A stretch of DNA of 64,000 bases from Marinimicrobium alkaliphilum (GTDB taxonomy: Bacteria; Pseudomonadota; Gammaproteobacteria; Pseudomonadales; Cellvibrionaceae), in the NCBI RefSeq assembly GCF_003259155.1, contig NZ_QGMQ01000001.1, positions 682,001 through 746,000 of the forward strand. The letters are read 5' to 3'. Below are positions 47,578 through 57,048 of the stretch, in pieces. The translations under genes and the position numbers were made by a program. The notes beneath the pieces are model-generated. The model made no database searches. It saw nothing but the letters and a program-made list of their open reading frames with translations, and was not told where the DNA came from. How positions within the stretch are numbered: the stretch's first letter is position 1; each line of letters starts with the position of its first letter.

Positions 47578-48216
47578 ATGGCGTATGATTCATCTAATCA
47601 AGCTCCCGAGGTTTTCAATAGCGGCCTGATCCCGATGGTGGTTGAGCAGACTGCCCGCGGTGAGCGCTCCTACGATATCTATTCTCGCTTGCTCAAAGAG
47701 CGGGTGATCTTTCTGACCGGGCCGGTCGAAGATTACATGGCTAATGTGGTGGTGGCTCAGCTCCTGTTTCTGGAAGCTGAAAATCCGGACAAGGATATCC
47801 ACCTGTACATCAATTCGCCGGGTGGTTCCGTGACCGCAGGAATGTCGATTTACGACACCATGCAGTTTATCAAGCCCGATGTCAGCACCATGTGTATCGG
47901 TCAGGCTTGCAGCATGGGGGCGTTTTTGCTGACCGCAGGCGCCAGCGGGAAGCGTTTTGCGCTGCCCAACTCCCGGGTGATGATTCATCAGCCCAGTGGT
48001 GGCGCTCAGGGCCAGGCATCGGATATTCATATTCATGCCCAGGAAATCCTGAAGATTCGCTCCCATCTCAATGAGCTGATGGCCTTCCACACGGGTCAGA
48101 GTCTCGAGAAGATCACTCTGGATACTGAGCGCGACAACTTCATGAGTGCGCAACAGGCCAGAGACTATGGTTTGGTGGACACCGTCGTAGAGAGCCGGGC
48201 AGCGGCGGCGAAATAG
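47578..48216 (+). CDS. clpP: ATP-dependent Clp protease proteolytic subunit
   Basis: 212-residue serine peptidase forming the ClpP tetradecamer. The triad is S112 ([11 protein letters not shown]), H137 ([10 protein letters not shown]) and D186 ([10 protein letters not shown]). The N-terminal [22 protein letters not shown] is the axial-pore region, preceded by a propeptide. ATG is chosen over a TTG three codons upstream. It partners ClpX, encoded 126 bases downstream. Confidence 0.98.
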   Translation: MAYDSSNQAPEVFNSGLIPMVVEQTARGERSYDIYSRLLKERVIFLTGPVEDYMANVVVAQLLFLEAENPDKDIHLYINSPGGSVTAGMSIYDTMQFIKPDVSTMCIGQACSMGAFLLTAGASGKRFALPNSRVMIHQPSGGAQGQASDIHIHAQEILKIRSHLNELMAFHTGQSLEKITLDTERDNFMSAQQARDYGLVDTVVESRAAAAK

Positions 48217-48342
48217 CCCGCTCAAAGGTGAATGCGGGGGTGTCGGTGGCCGGTAAATCCGGATAAAATGGACACCAGTGCTTGAAAATACGGGTATAGG
48301 ACACCATCTTGTACCCTGAATGTTTATGTTTGGAGTGGTTTA

Positions 48343-49644
48343 ATGACCGATCACACCAGTGATAGCGGCGATAAAAACGGCAAACTGCTGTATTGCTCCT
48401 TCTGTGGCAAGAGCCAGCATGAAGTGCGCAAGCTGATTGCCGGGCCGTCGGTGTTTATTTGTGACGAATGTGTCGACCTGTGTAATGACATTATTCGCGA
48501 AGAAATCCAGGAAAGCGCCAGTGAAGGTGGGCCCGATCGTCTGCCCAAACCTCACGAAATTGCCGCGATTCTGGATCAGTATGTTATTGGTCAGCGGCGC
48601 GCCAAAAAAGTCCTGGCGGTAGCGGTATACAACCACTACAAGCGCCTGCGCGGTATGGACAAAGCGAAGGGTAAAGATAAAGAGCCGGTGGAACTGGGCA
48701 AAAGCAACATTCTGCTGGTCGGTCCCACCGGTAGCGGTAAAACCCTGCTTGCCGAGACCTTGGCGCGCCTGCTGGACGTGCCCTTTACCATTGCCGATGC
48801 CACCACCCTGACCGAAGCCGGTTATGTGGGTGAAGACGTTGAAAACATCATTCAGAAGCTTCTGCAGAAGTGTGATTACGACGTCGAAAAGGCCCAGCAA
48901 GGCATTGTTTATATTGATGAAATCGACAAAATTTCGCGCAAGTCTGACAACCCGTCAATCACGCGTGATGTGTCCGGGGAGGGCGTGCAGCAGGCACTGC
49001 TCAAACTGATCGAAGGCACCGTGGCTTCCGTACCCCCTCAGGGCGGGCGCAAGCATCCCCAGCAGGAATTCCTGCAGGTGGATACCGGGAGCATCCTGTT
49101 CATTTGTGGCGGGGCTTTTGCCGGACTGGATAAGGTCATTCGTGAGCGCTCAGAAAAGGGTGGCATCGGTTTTGGCGCAGAAGTCAAAAGCAAGGATGAG
49201 AACCGTAATTTGGGCGACACCCTGCACGATCTGGAAGCCGAGGATTTGGTCCGGTATGGTCTGATCCCCGAGTTTGTGGGTCGCCTGCCGGTGATTGCCA
49301 CGTTGGATGAGCTGGATCAGGAAGCGCTGATCGAGATTTTGACGCAGCCCAAGAACGCGCTGACCAAGCAGTACGGTCGGTTGTTCGAGATGGAAGGCGT
49401 TGAAATCGACTTCCGGCCGGACGCGCTGCAGGCTGTGGCGCAAAAGGCGATGGATCGGAAAACCGGTGCTCGGGGTCTGCGCTCCATCCTGGAGGGCGTA
49501 CTGCTTGAAACCATGTACCGCATCCCGTCCGAGGAAGGTGTCAACAAGGTGGTGATCGACGAGTCGGTGATCAAGGGTGAGTCGGAGCCGTTATTGGTCT
49601 ACGCCAGCAACGATAAGCCGGCCAAGGTCGCGAAAGAAGACTGA
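48343..49644 (+). CDS. clpX: ATP-dependent Clp protease ATPase subunit ClpX
   Basis: 433-residue AAA+ unfoldase. The N-terminal zinc domain uses C18, C21, C40 and C43; then Walker A GPTGSGKT and Walker B VYIDEIDK, and the pore-loop GYVGEDVE. The ClpP-docking IGF tripeptide is seen as IGFGAEV, and the sensor-2 [11 protein letters not shown] closes the domain. Followed by a strong terminator. The C-terminal tail is short and acidic. Confidence 0.98.
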   Translation: MTDHTSDSGDKNGKLLYCSFCGKSQHEVRKLIAGPSVFICDECVDLCNDIIREEIQESASEGGPDRLPKPHEIAAILDQYVIGQRRAKKVLAVAVYNHYKRLRGMDKAKGKDKEPVELGKSNILLVGPTGSGKTLLAETLARLLDVPFTIADATTLTEAGYVGEDVENIIQKLLQKCDYDVEKAQQGIVYIDEIDKISRKSDNPSITRDVSGEGVQQALLKLIEGTVASVPPQGGRKHPQQEFLQVDTGSILFICGGAFAGLDKVIRERSEKGGIGFGAEVKSKDENRNLGDTLHDLEAEDLVRYGLIPEFVGRLPVIATLDELDQEALIEILTQPKNALTKQYGRLFEMEGVEIDFRPDALQAVAQKAMDRKTGARGLRSILEGVLLETMYRIPSEEGVNKVVIDESVIKGESEPLLVYASNDKPAKVAKED

Positions 49645-49681
49645 GCGATCAAACCCTGAGCCTTTTGGCCAGCGTGTGACC

Positions 49682-49717
49682 AAAGAGCGCCCCGCGGGGC
49701 GCTCTTTGCGTTTTTTT
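49682..49717 (+). terminator. Rho-independent terminator of clpX
   Basis: A 12-base-pair stem formed by AAAGAGCGCCCC and GGGGCGCTCTTT, followed by GCGTTTTTTT, 38 bases after clpX. Confidence 0.92.
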
Positions 49718-49728
49718 GGGCCTTTCAG

Positions 49729-49758
49729 CTTGTAATTCCCGCCTACTGCCCCCAATCT
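49729..49758 (+). promoter_or_regulatory. Candidate heat-shock (sigma-32) promoter of lon
   Basis: CTTGTAA (49729-49735), 14-base spacer, CCCCAATCT (49750-49758), close to the sigma-32 pattern CTTGAAA / CCCCATNT. It precedes the lon ATG by 29 bases. A TATAGA at 49760-49765 could serve sigma-70 as well. Confidence 0.5.
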
Positions 49759-49787
49759 TATAGACATAGCGAAACGAGGGTTTATCA

Positions 49788-52205
49788 ATGGATCACACAG
49801 ACGTATCAGTATCCGCCACCAATGAGCTGCCTTTGCTGCCACTGCGCGATGTCGTGGTGTATCCGCATATGGTCATTCCGTTGTTTGTCGGCCGGGACAA
49901 GTCGATAGCGGCGTTGGAAAATGCCATGGCGACTGACAAGCAGGTATTACTGGTGGCCCAAAAGAATCCATCGGTAGATGACCCTGGTGCCAAAGACCTG
50001 TTTTCGGTGGGCACTGTAGCGACTGTTCTGCAATTGTTGAAGCTGCCCGACGGCACGGTAAAAGTGTTGGTCGAGGGTGGTGAGCGTGCGCGTATTGAAA
50101 AAATCACGGAAGACCAGGGCTATTTTCGCGCACAAACCAGCGCCATGCCCGACGAGGCACTTGAAGGTAAGGAGTCAGAGGTTCTGGTTCAGTCTGCCAT
50201 GAATCAGTTCGAAGAGTATGTGGGCCTGAGTAAAAAAGTGCCCGGCGAGGTTATGAATTCGCTTACCGGAATCGATGAGCCGAGTCGTTTGGCGGATACC
50301 ATGGCCGCGCACATGGCATTGGAGCTACAGCAGAAACAGGCCGTGTTGGAAATGACCGATGTGCGTGCGCGCATCGAGCACTTGCTGGGCTTGATTGAGG
50401 CGGAAATTGATTTGTTCCAGGTCGAGAAGAAAATTCGCGGCCGGGTCAAAAAGCAGATGGAGAAAAGCCAGCGCGAGTACTATCTGAACGAGCAAATGAA
50501 AGCGATTCAGAAAGAGCTTGGCGAGATGGGAGACGAGCATAACGAAGCCGAAGATCTCGAGCATAAAATTGCCGATGCCGGTATGCCCAAGGATGCCGAA
50601 GAGAAAACGCTGGCAGAGCTGAACAAGCTTAAAATGATGTCGCCCATGTCGGCCGAGGCGTCGGTACTGCGGGCCTACATCGACTGGATGCTCAAGGTGC
50701 CCTGGAAAAAACGCAGTAAGGTGCGCCACGACCTGGTGCGCGCCGAGAGCGTCCTGGAAAAAGACCATTACGGTCTGGACGAAGTCAAAGAACGCATTCT
50801 TGAATACTTGGCCGTGCAGAAACGGGTCAAGAAAATCAAGGGCCCGATCCTGTGTCTGGTAGGCCCCCCGGGGGTCGGTAAAACGTCCTTGGGTGAGTCG
50901 ATCGCACGCGCAACCAATCGTCAATTTGTGCGCATGGCCCTCGGCGGTGTGCGCGACGAAGCTGAGATTCGCGGGCATCGCCGCACCTACATTGGCTCCC
51001 TGCCGGGCAAGCTGGTGCAAAAAATGGCCAAGGTCGGGGTTAAAAACCCGTTGTTCCTGCTCGACGAGATTGACAAAATGGGCATGGACAATCGTGGCGA
51101 CCCTGCGTCGGCACTGCTCGAAGTGCTCGATCCGGAGCAGAACAATCACTTCAATGATCACTACCTGGAAGTGGATTACGACCTGTCGGATGTGATGTTT
51201 GTGTGCACCTCCAACTCCATGAATATTCCGGCACCGCTGCTCGATCGAATGGAGGTGATTCGTATCCCGGGTTATACCGAGGACGAGAAGCTCAATATCG
51301 CCAAACGCTACTTGGTTCCGAAACAGATGCGGCTCAATGGCTTGAAGGAAAACGAGCTCAAAGTGGATGATCAGGCGGTGCTCGACATCGTCCGTTATTA
51401 CACCCGTGAAGCGGGCGTGCGCGGGCTGGAGCGGGAAATTGCCAAGCTGTGCCGCAAGGTGGTTACCCGCCATGTGCGCGACAAGCGCGTGACCAAGGAT
51501 CAGATCACCAGCGAGCTGATTGAAGATTTTCTGGGCGTGCGTAAGTTCGATTTCGGGCGCGCGGAGGTCAACAACCAGGTAGGGCAGGTGACCGGCCTGG
51601 CCTGGACCCAGGTAGGTGGCGAGTTGCTGACCATTGAAACCTCGGCGGTAAAAGGTAAAGGCCGGGTGATCAAAACCGGTTCGCTGGGCGATGTAATGCA
51701 GGAGTCAATTCAAGCGGCTTTGACTGTGGTGCGTTCGCGCGCCCAGGTGCTCGGTATCGCGCCGGATTATCACGAAAAAACCGATTTGCACATTCATGTG
51801 CCTGAGGGCGCCACACCCAAAGACGGCCCGAGCGCGGGTGTTGGTATGTGTACCGCGTTGGTGTCTGTGCTCACCCGAATTCCAGTGCGGGCCGATGTTG
51901 CCATGACCGGCGAGATCACCCTGCGGGGCGAGGTGTTGCGCATTGGTGGGCTGAAAGAGAAGCTTCTCGCGGCACACCGTGGCGGCATCAAAACGGTGAT
52001 TATTCCAGCCGACAACGAGCGCGACCTGAAAGAGATCCCCGACAATATCAAACAGGATCTGGTCATCAAGCCGGTCAAATGGATTGATGATGTTCTGCAG
52101 GTCGCCTTGCAGGATATGCCCAAACCGCTCTCTGATGAGGAGTATCAGGCGTTGGAGCAGGAAGCACAAAGACGGGCGGATGACAAACGCATTAACACCC
52201 ATTAA
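49788..52205 (+). CDS. lon: ATP-dependent protease Lon
   Basis: 805-residue AAA+ protease (E. coli 784). An N-terminal substrate-binding LON domain (LPLLPLRDVVVYPHMVIPLFVGR) is followed by coiled-coil, Walker A GPPGVGKTS and Walker B FLLDEIDK, and the Ser-Lys dyad: serine in PKDGPSAGVGM and lysine in GGLKEKLLAAHRGG. The GYTEDEKLNIAK sensor region is present. It sits between clpX and hupB, the standard gammaproteobacterial order. The extra residues lie mainly in the C-terminal tail. Confidence 0.98.
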   Translation: MDHTDVSVSATNELPLLPLRDVVVYPHMVIPLFVGRDKSIAALENAMATDKQVLLVAQKNPSVDDPGAKDLFSVGTVATVLQLLKLPDGTVKVLVEGGERARIEKITEDQGYFRAQTSAMPDEALEGKESEVLVQSAMNQFEEYVGLSKKVPGEVMNSLTGIDEPSRLADTMAAHMALELQQKQAVLEMTDVRARIEHLLGLIEAEIDLFQVEKKIRGRVKKQMEKSQREYYLNEQMKAIQKELGEMGDEHNEAEDLEHKIADAGMPKDAEEKTLAELNKLKMMSPMSAEASVLRAYIDWMLKVPWKKRSKVRHDLVRAESVLEKDHYGLDEVKERILEYLAVQKRVKKIKGPILCLVGPPGVGKTSLGESIARATNRQFVRMALGGVRDEAEIRGHRRTYIGSLPGKLVQKMAKVGVKNPLFLLDEIDKMGMDNRGDPASALLEVLDPEQNNHFNDHYLEVDYDLSDVMFVCTSNSMNIPAPLLDRMEVIRIPGYTEDEKLNIAKRYLVPKQMRLNGLKENELKVDDQAVLDIVRYYTREAGVRGLEREIAKLCRKVVTRHVRDKRVTKDQITSELIEDFLGVRKFDFGRAEVNNQVGQVTGLAWTQVGGELLTIETSAVKGKGRVIKTGSLGDVMQESIQAALTVVRSRAQVLGIAPDYHEKTDLHIHVPEGATPKDGPSAGVGMCTALVSVLTRIPVRADVAMTGEITLRGEVLRIGGLKEKLLAAHRGGIKTVIIPADNERDLKEIPDNIKQDLVIKPVKWIDDVLQVALQDMPKPLSDEEYQALEQEAQRRADDKRINTH

Positions 52206-52530
52206 AGGGCGTTTCAGGGGTGTCGGTGATTGGCCCCTGTTTTGCAGTGATTCCGAGCCGTCGGCGAGCGGATTGTGAACCGGTGGGCATTTTATGGTCA
52301 AAAAGTGCCCAAAACGGGCGCCAGGCGGCATAAACCCTCAGTGGTTGCTTGACCCGCCCATGCACAGTTGGTATAAATCGCAATTCGTCAGCCTTGCTGG
52401 GGCGCCGGAGAATTAGCGCACCCGGAGAAATTACCGATAGGTCGGATCGCATTACTGCGTTGAGGCCAATTTAACAACTGACAGAATAAACTACGTCGAT
52501 TTCTGAACTGAAAATCAAAAGGGGTAAAGT
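52206..52530. other. lon-hupB intergenic region
   Basis: 325 bases without a gene. It presumably carries the hupB promoter, but no box pair with 16-18 spacing and good match was found. A short GATAGGTCGGATCGCATTAC stretch near 52437 resembles a degenerate fragment of the palindromic repeat. Nothing else is seen. Confidence 0.4.
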
Positions 52531-52806
52531 GTGAATAAATCCGAGCTTATCGAAGCCATCGCCGCTTCTGCAGACATTCCGAAAGCGGCAGCTGGCCGTG
52601 CCTTGGACGCCATGGTAGACAACATCACCGGCGCCCTGAAAAGTGGTGACCAGGTTGTACTGGTTGGTTTTGGTACCTTTGCTGTTAAAGAGCGTGCCGC
52701 GCGTACCGGTCGCAACCCGCAAACCGGCGCAGAGATCAAAATCCCTGCGGCTAAAGTACCTGGCTTCAAAGCAGGTAAAGCGCTGAAAGACGCCGTAAAC
52801 AGCTAA
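52531..52806 (+). CDS. hupB: DNA-binding protein HU-beta
   Basis: 91-residue nucleoid protein. Features are [19 protein letters not shown], the [23 protein letters not shown] beta-arm with the NPxTG tip, and [11 protein letters not shown]. The start is a GTG with an AAAAGGGG site upstream. Location between lon and ppiD is conserved and supports HU-beta over HU-alpha or IHF. Confidence 0.96.
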   Translation: MNKSELIEAIAASADIPKAAAGRALDAMVDNITGALKSGDQVVLVGFGTFAVKERAARTGRNPQTGAEIKIPAAKVPGFKAGKALKDAVNS

Positions 52807-52876
52807 GCAGCGTATTGACGCGGCAAACCTGACGCAGGCTCTGCGCGAGACTGTCGGCAAGCAAGCGGTGTTAATG

Positions 52877-52905
52877 AAGGCGCATCTTGATGGTGCGCCT
52901 TTTTT
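52877..52905 (+). terminator. Rho-independent terminator of hupB
   Basis: An eight-base-pair stem (AAGGCGCA / TGCGCCTT) with a nine-base loop and T-run, 70 bases after the hupB stop. Confidence 0.85.
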
Positions 52906-52981
52906 CGTTAGATTGTAAGAATCATAAAATCCCCGGGCGCAGGTCCGGTACAAGACTCTCAGTAGATGGTAGGAGCGCAGC

Positions 52982-54850
52982 ATGTTGCAGAATCTCCGGG
53001 AAAACAGTAAAGGGCTGGTGGCCGGCCTTTTGATCGGTTTTCTCGTTATTATTTTCGCGTTATCCGGCTCGGAAGCCCTTTTCATGGGCGGTAGCAGTGG
53101 CGAGGGCGTGGAGGTCAGCGTCGACGGTGAACGCATCAGCGAGATTGATATCAATCGCGCCGTAAATATGCAGCGCCAGCAGCTGCGCAACATGTACGGC
53201 GACTCTGTGCCGTCCGAGTTTCTCTCTGATGAGCGCCTGCGGGAGCCGGTTGTCGAAAGCCTGATCCAGCGCAAGGCGATGGCCGTGGCGGCGCGCAGTG
53301 CGGGAATGTCGGTGAGCGATGATCAGGTCAACCAGATTATTCTGGCTGAGCCGATGTTTCGGGGTGAGGATGACAGCTTTGACAGCCAGCGCTTCCAGCA
53401 AATCCTGCGAGCCCAGGGCTTTACCCCGTCGACTTATCGCGCAGCACTGCGTGAGGATCTTCTGATTGAGCAATTGGTGGCCGGTATCGCCGGCTCGAGC
53501 TTTATCACTGAGGCCGAGTTGGCAAGGGCTGTTGCCCTGAACTACCAGACCCGCGATTTCAGCTACGTGACCATTGCGGGAGATGAGGTTCGTGCCAGCC
53601 TGGAGATTTCCGACGCTGAGCTGGAAGCATTCTACCAGGGCAGCCCTGAGGTTTTTACCCAGCCCGAGCGGGTGGCCGTTGATTATATCGACCTGAGCGT
53701 TGAGAACATTGCCGCGACCATGGATGTTCCCGAGCGCCAGATCCGCGAGCAGTATGAGCAAGAAGCCGCGAACTACGCCGGTGCTGCCGAGCGCAACGCT
53801 GCGCACATCCTGCTGGATGACGGCGATCGCGCGCTGGCCGACGAGCTTTACCAGCGGCTGGCGCAAGGTGAGGATTTTGCCGCCTTGGCGGCTGAGTACT
53901 CAGTGGATTCCGGCAGCCGCAACCAGGGCGGCGAGTTGGGCTATACCGCGGGCGACATGTTCCCGGATGCCTTTGAATCTGCGCTGGCGGACTTGAGTGT
54001 TGGCGACGTATCCGAGCCCGTGAGCACGGAAGCGGGCATCCACCTGATCAAGCTGCTCGACGAGCGCGGTGGCGAAGCCCCCAGTTTTGAAGAGCAGCGC
54101 GAGCGTATCGCCCGCCAGCTGCGTCGCGCTCGTGCCGAAGGTGAGTTCGCTGTGCTTCTGGAGCGCCTTCGCGATCTGGCCTACGTGGCCGAGGATCTGG
54201 CTGAGGTGGCGGATGAATTGGGACTTGAGGTTGGCAATACCGGTCTTTTCCCGCGCTCAGGTGGTCAAGGCGTGGCTGCGCAGCGTCAGGTGATCGACGC
54301 CGCGTTCTCGGACGTGGTTCTGGAGTACGGTGAGGCGAGCGACGCCATCGAGCTTGGCCCGGACCGCGTTGTTGTGGTTAAAAAGACGGACTTCCAGGAC
54401 TCCTATGTGCAATCGCTGGACGACGTGCGTGAACAGGCCCTGGAGATGCTTCGGGACGAGCGTGTACGCGAGCAGGTGGCGAGCCGGGGCGAAGCCCTCA
54501 AACAGGCTCTGGCGTCCGGTCAGAGCCTTGCACAGGCCGCTGAAGAGGCGGGCCTGGAGGTGCGCACTGTTTCCGGTGTGACCCGTGATGCCGGCGAGCC
54601 GGGACGTGCACTCTTGCGCCATGCTTTCGCTTTGCCACGGCCGAGTGCAACGCCCTCGGTCGCCGGTCAGCACCTGAACGGCGGCAACTACGCGGTGATC
54701 GAGTTGACCGCTGTGGAAGACGGCCGGATGGAGGAGCGTGAGCCTGAGGAGATCGAGTCACTGCGTGCTCGCTTGAGCAGTCAGGTCGGTTCTTCCGATT
54801 ACAGCAGCTTCCAGACGGCGCTGCGTGAACGGGTTGAAATCAGCCGCTAA
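52982..54850 (+). CDS. ppiD: Periplasmic chaperone / peptidyl-prolyl isomerase PpiD
   Basis: 622-residue inner-membrane-anchored periplasmic chaperone (E. coli 623) that assists proteins leaving the Sec translocon. One N-terminal helix (about residues 13-33), a SurA-type N-domain (about 40-160) and a parvulin domain (about 265-360) with AHILLDDGD, ELGYTAGDMFPDAFESAL and EAGIHLIKLLD, followed by a C-terminal half. It is translated after its own terminator-separated promoter region. Location after hupB is conserved. Confidence 0.96.
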   Translation: MLQNLRENSKGLVAGLLIGFLVIIFALSGSEALFMGGSSGEGVEVSVDGERISEIDINRAVNMQRQQLRNMYGDSVPSEFLSDERLREPVVESLIQRKAMAVAARSAGMSVSDDQVNQIILAEPMFRGEDDSFDSQRFQQILRAQGFTPSTYRAALREDLLIEQLVAGIAGSSFITEAELARAVALNYQTRDFSYVTIAGDEVRASLEISDAELEAFYQGSPEVFTQPERVAVDYIDLSVENIAATMDVPERQIREQYEQEAANYAGAAERNAAHILLDDGDRALADELYQRLAQGEDFAALAAEYSVDSGSRNQGGELGYTAGDMFPDAFESALADLSVGDVSEPVSTEAGIHLIKLLDERGGEAPSFEEQRERIARQLRRARAEGEFAVLLERLRDLAYVAEDLAEVADELGLEVGNTGLFPRSGGQGVAAQRQVIDAAFSDVVLEYGEASDAIELGPDRVVVVKKTDFQDSYVQSLDDVREQALEMLRDERVREQVASRGEALKQALASGQSLAQAAEEAGLEVRTVSGVTRDAGEPGRALLRHAFALPRPSATPSVAGQHLNGGNYAVIELTAVEDGRMEEREPEEIESLRARLSSQVGSSDYSSFQTALRERVEISR

Positions 54851-54872
54851 GGGTTGGCCCAAGTGATCGCCC

Positions 54873-54909
54873 AAAAGCCCCGCCAGCAACATGCTGGCGG
54901 GGCTTTTTT
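54873..54909 (+). terminator. Rho-independent terminator of ppiD
   Basis: A stem (AAAAGCCCCGCCAGC / GCTGGCGGGGCTTTT) with AACAT loop and T-run, 22 bases after the ppiD stop. Confidence 0.93.
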
Positions 54910-54999
54910 GTGAGTGCTTGTGTTAGTTTAACCAGTGTGCATAGAATAGCTTTTTACCGGATCGAACTGTCACATATTTGCTTTGAGGGGATAACAACA

Positions 55000-57048
55000 A
55001 TGTTTGCCAATAGCGGGAAGGGGCCAATGGCCAGGTTGCTGGTTTTGACAGGGATGCTGGCATTGGCTGCGGGCTGTGCACAACAGCCCAGGGGTGAGTC
55101 ATCGCCTGAGGCGCTTTCGTGGCCAGACCTTGAGAACGCTGAGGCACAGGAGTTTGTCGCCCGGTGTGAGGCAGACCTGGTGTTGGCGCGCGGGCAGCTT
55201 GCTGCACTGGAAGACCCGCAAACGCCGCTCAGTGATTTAGGCTTGCTGGAGGCCATTAACGATTTGGATATCGTGGTCAACCGCATCTCGGGGCGCTCCA
55301 GCCTGATGCGCAACGTCCACCCCGATGAGCAAGTGCGTTCCGCTGCCGATGCCTGCCAACAAAATCTCGTGCCCCTGGGCAGTGATATCAGTTTATCGCG
55401 CCCCCTCTATCAGCGCCTGAGCCAGGTTGACCTTGAGCCGCTGTCGACGCTGGATCGCCGGTTTGTCGAGAAAATGCTCCAAGGCTATCAGCGTTCCGGT
55501 GTTGATCGGGACGAGACTACCCGCCAGAGAATCAGGGCGCTCAACGAGCGTATCAACCAGCTGGGCCAAGATTTCAATCGCAACATCCGCGAGGATACCC
55601 GACAGCTGCTGATTGAGCCGGAGCGCCTGAGCGGTGTGCCCGAGGACTTCATCGAGTCGCGCCTCAACGACGATGGCAAAGTTGTGGTCAGTACCGATTA
55701 CCCCGACTACTTTCCCGTGATGCGTTATGCCGAGGAGGATGAGCTGCGCCGTGAACTGTACCTGCTGTTCCGCCAGCGGGCTTACCCGGAAAACGATGAG
55801 GTGCTAAGTGAACTGTTCGCGGCCCGTCACGAGTTGGCCACGCTGTTGGGCTATGACAGCTATGCGCACTATGTTACCGAAGACAAGATGATCGAAACGC
55901 CTGAGAATGCCCAGGCGTTTATTGACCGTATCAGCGGAATCGCTGAGCCCCGCGCTCAACGGGATTACCAGGTGCTGCTCGAGCGTCTGCGCGAGATCGA
56001 TCCACAGGCAGAACGAGTCGAGGACTGGCAGAAAACCTATCTCGAAGAACTGATCAAGCAGGAAAGGTTCGATATCGACTCGCGCGAGCTGCGTGGCTAC
56101 TTCCATTACGATAAGGTCAAGCAGGGCATTTTTGACCTGACCGAAACACTCTTTGGGGTGACGATTCATCCCTGGGAGACGGACACCTGGCACGAGTCAG
56201 TCAGTGCCTATGAGATTCGCGACGGCGATCAGGTACTGGGGCAGTTTTACCTGGATATGCACCCGCGCTCGGGCAAGTTCAACCATGCGGCGGCGTTTAC
56301 CAAACGCAGTGGCGTAGAAGGTCGTCAGTTGCCGCTTGTGGCGCTGGTGTGCAACTTCCCGGGGGGGGAGGGCAGTTCCGGCTATATGGAACACTCGGAT
56401 GTGAAGACCTTCCTACACGAATTTGGTCACCTGTTGCACGCCATTTTTGGCGGTCACCAGCCCAGGCTGAGTATGTCGGGTATTCGTACGGAATGGGATT
56501 TTGTCGAGGCTCCGTCCCAGATGCTGGAGGAATGGGTCTGGGACAGCGAAACCTTGAGCAACTTCGCACGCAATGAACAGGGAGAGGTGATTCCGGCAGA
56601 CCTGGTTGAGCGTATGAATGCTGGGCGTGACTTTGGTCGCGGACTCTGGGTGCAGCACCAGATGTTCTACGCCGCCCTGTCATTAAATTACTATAATCGC
56701 GATCCCGAGGGGATGGATCTGACAGCCATGTCGCGCGATCTGCAGGCGGAGTATTCACCGTTCCGCTATGTGGATGACACTTATTTTCACGCCACCTTTG
56801 GGCACCTTTACGGCTACTCCGCCATCTACTACACCTATATGTGGTCACTGGTGATGGCCATGGATAAGTTCAGCGAGTTCAAGACTCACGGTATGCTCAA
56901 TACCGAGGTGGCACAACGTTACCGGGATAAGGTACTGGCACCTGGCGGCAGCCGCGACGCGGCTGATCTGGTCGAGGATTTTCTGGGCCGCCCCTACAGT
57001 TTTGATGCGTTTGCCGAGATGTTGGAGGATGGTCCGAGCCATGATTAA
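55000..57048 (+). CDS. M3-family zinc oligopeptidase lipoprotein
   Basis: 682-residue exported metallopeptidase. A signal peptide and lipobox LAAGC place it on a periplasmic membrane face. The zinc motif HEFGH is at 473-477 within KTFLHEFGHLLHAIFGG, and a second motif region EWDFVEAPSQMLEEWVW includes the downstream zinc ligand; this is the thimet oligopeptidase/oligopeptidase A layout. Cytoplasmic OpdA has no signal peptide, so this is a lipoprotein relative. The start follows GAGGGGATAACAACA. Its end overlaps the next gene (a peptide-binding lipoprotein) by 8 bases, coupling peptide trimming to uptake. Substrates are inferred to be short peptides. Confidence 0.93.
   Translation: MFANSGKGPMARLLVLTGMLALAAGCAQQPRGESSPEALSWPDLENAEAQEFVARCEADLVLARGQLAALEDPQTPLSDLGLLEAINDLDIVVNRISGRSSLMRNVHPDEQVRSAADACQQNLVPLGSDISLSRPLYQRLSQVDLEPLSTLDRRFVEKMLQGYQRSGVDRDETTRQRIRALNERINQLGQDFNRNIREDTRQLLIEPERLSGVPEDFIESRLNDDGKVVVSTDYPDYFPVMRYAEEDELRRELYLLFRQRAYPENDEVLSELFAARHELATLLGYDSYAHYVTEDKMIETPENAQAFIDRISGIAEPRAQRDYQVLLERLREIDPQAERVEDWQKTYLEELIKQERFDIDSRELRGYFHYDKVKQGIFDLTETLFGVTIHPWETDTWHESVSAYEIRDGDQVLGQFYLDMHPRSGKFNHAAAFTKRSGVEGRQLPLVALVCNFPGGEGSSGYMEHSDVKTFLHEFGHLLHAIFGGHQPRLSMSGIRTEWDFVEAPSQMLEEWVWDSETLSNFARNEQGEVIPADLVERMNAGRDFGRGLWVQHQMFYAALSLNYYNRDPEGMDLTAMSRDLQAEYSPFRYVDDTYFHATFGHLYGYSAIYYTYMWSLVMAMDKFSEFKTHGMLNTEVAQRYRDKVLAPGGSRDAADLVEDFLGRPYSFDAFAEMLEDGPSHD

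Noticed and set aside
52437-52460. Additional copy of the palindromic repeat before hupB
   Set aside because: Only the TAGGTCGGAT part matches and the complementary arm is missing; likely chance.
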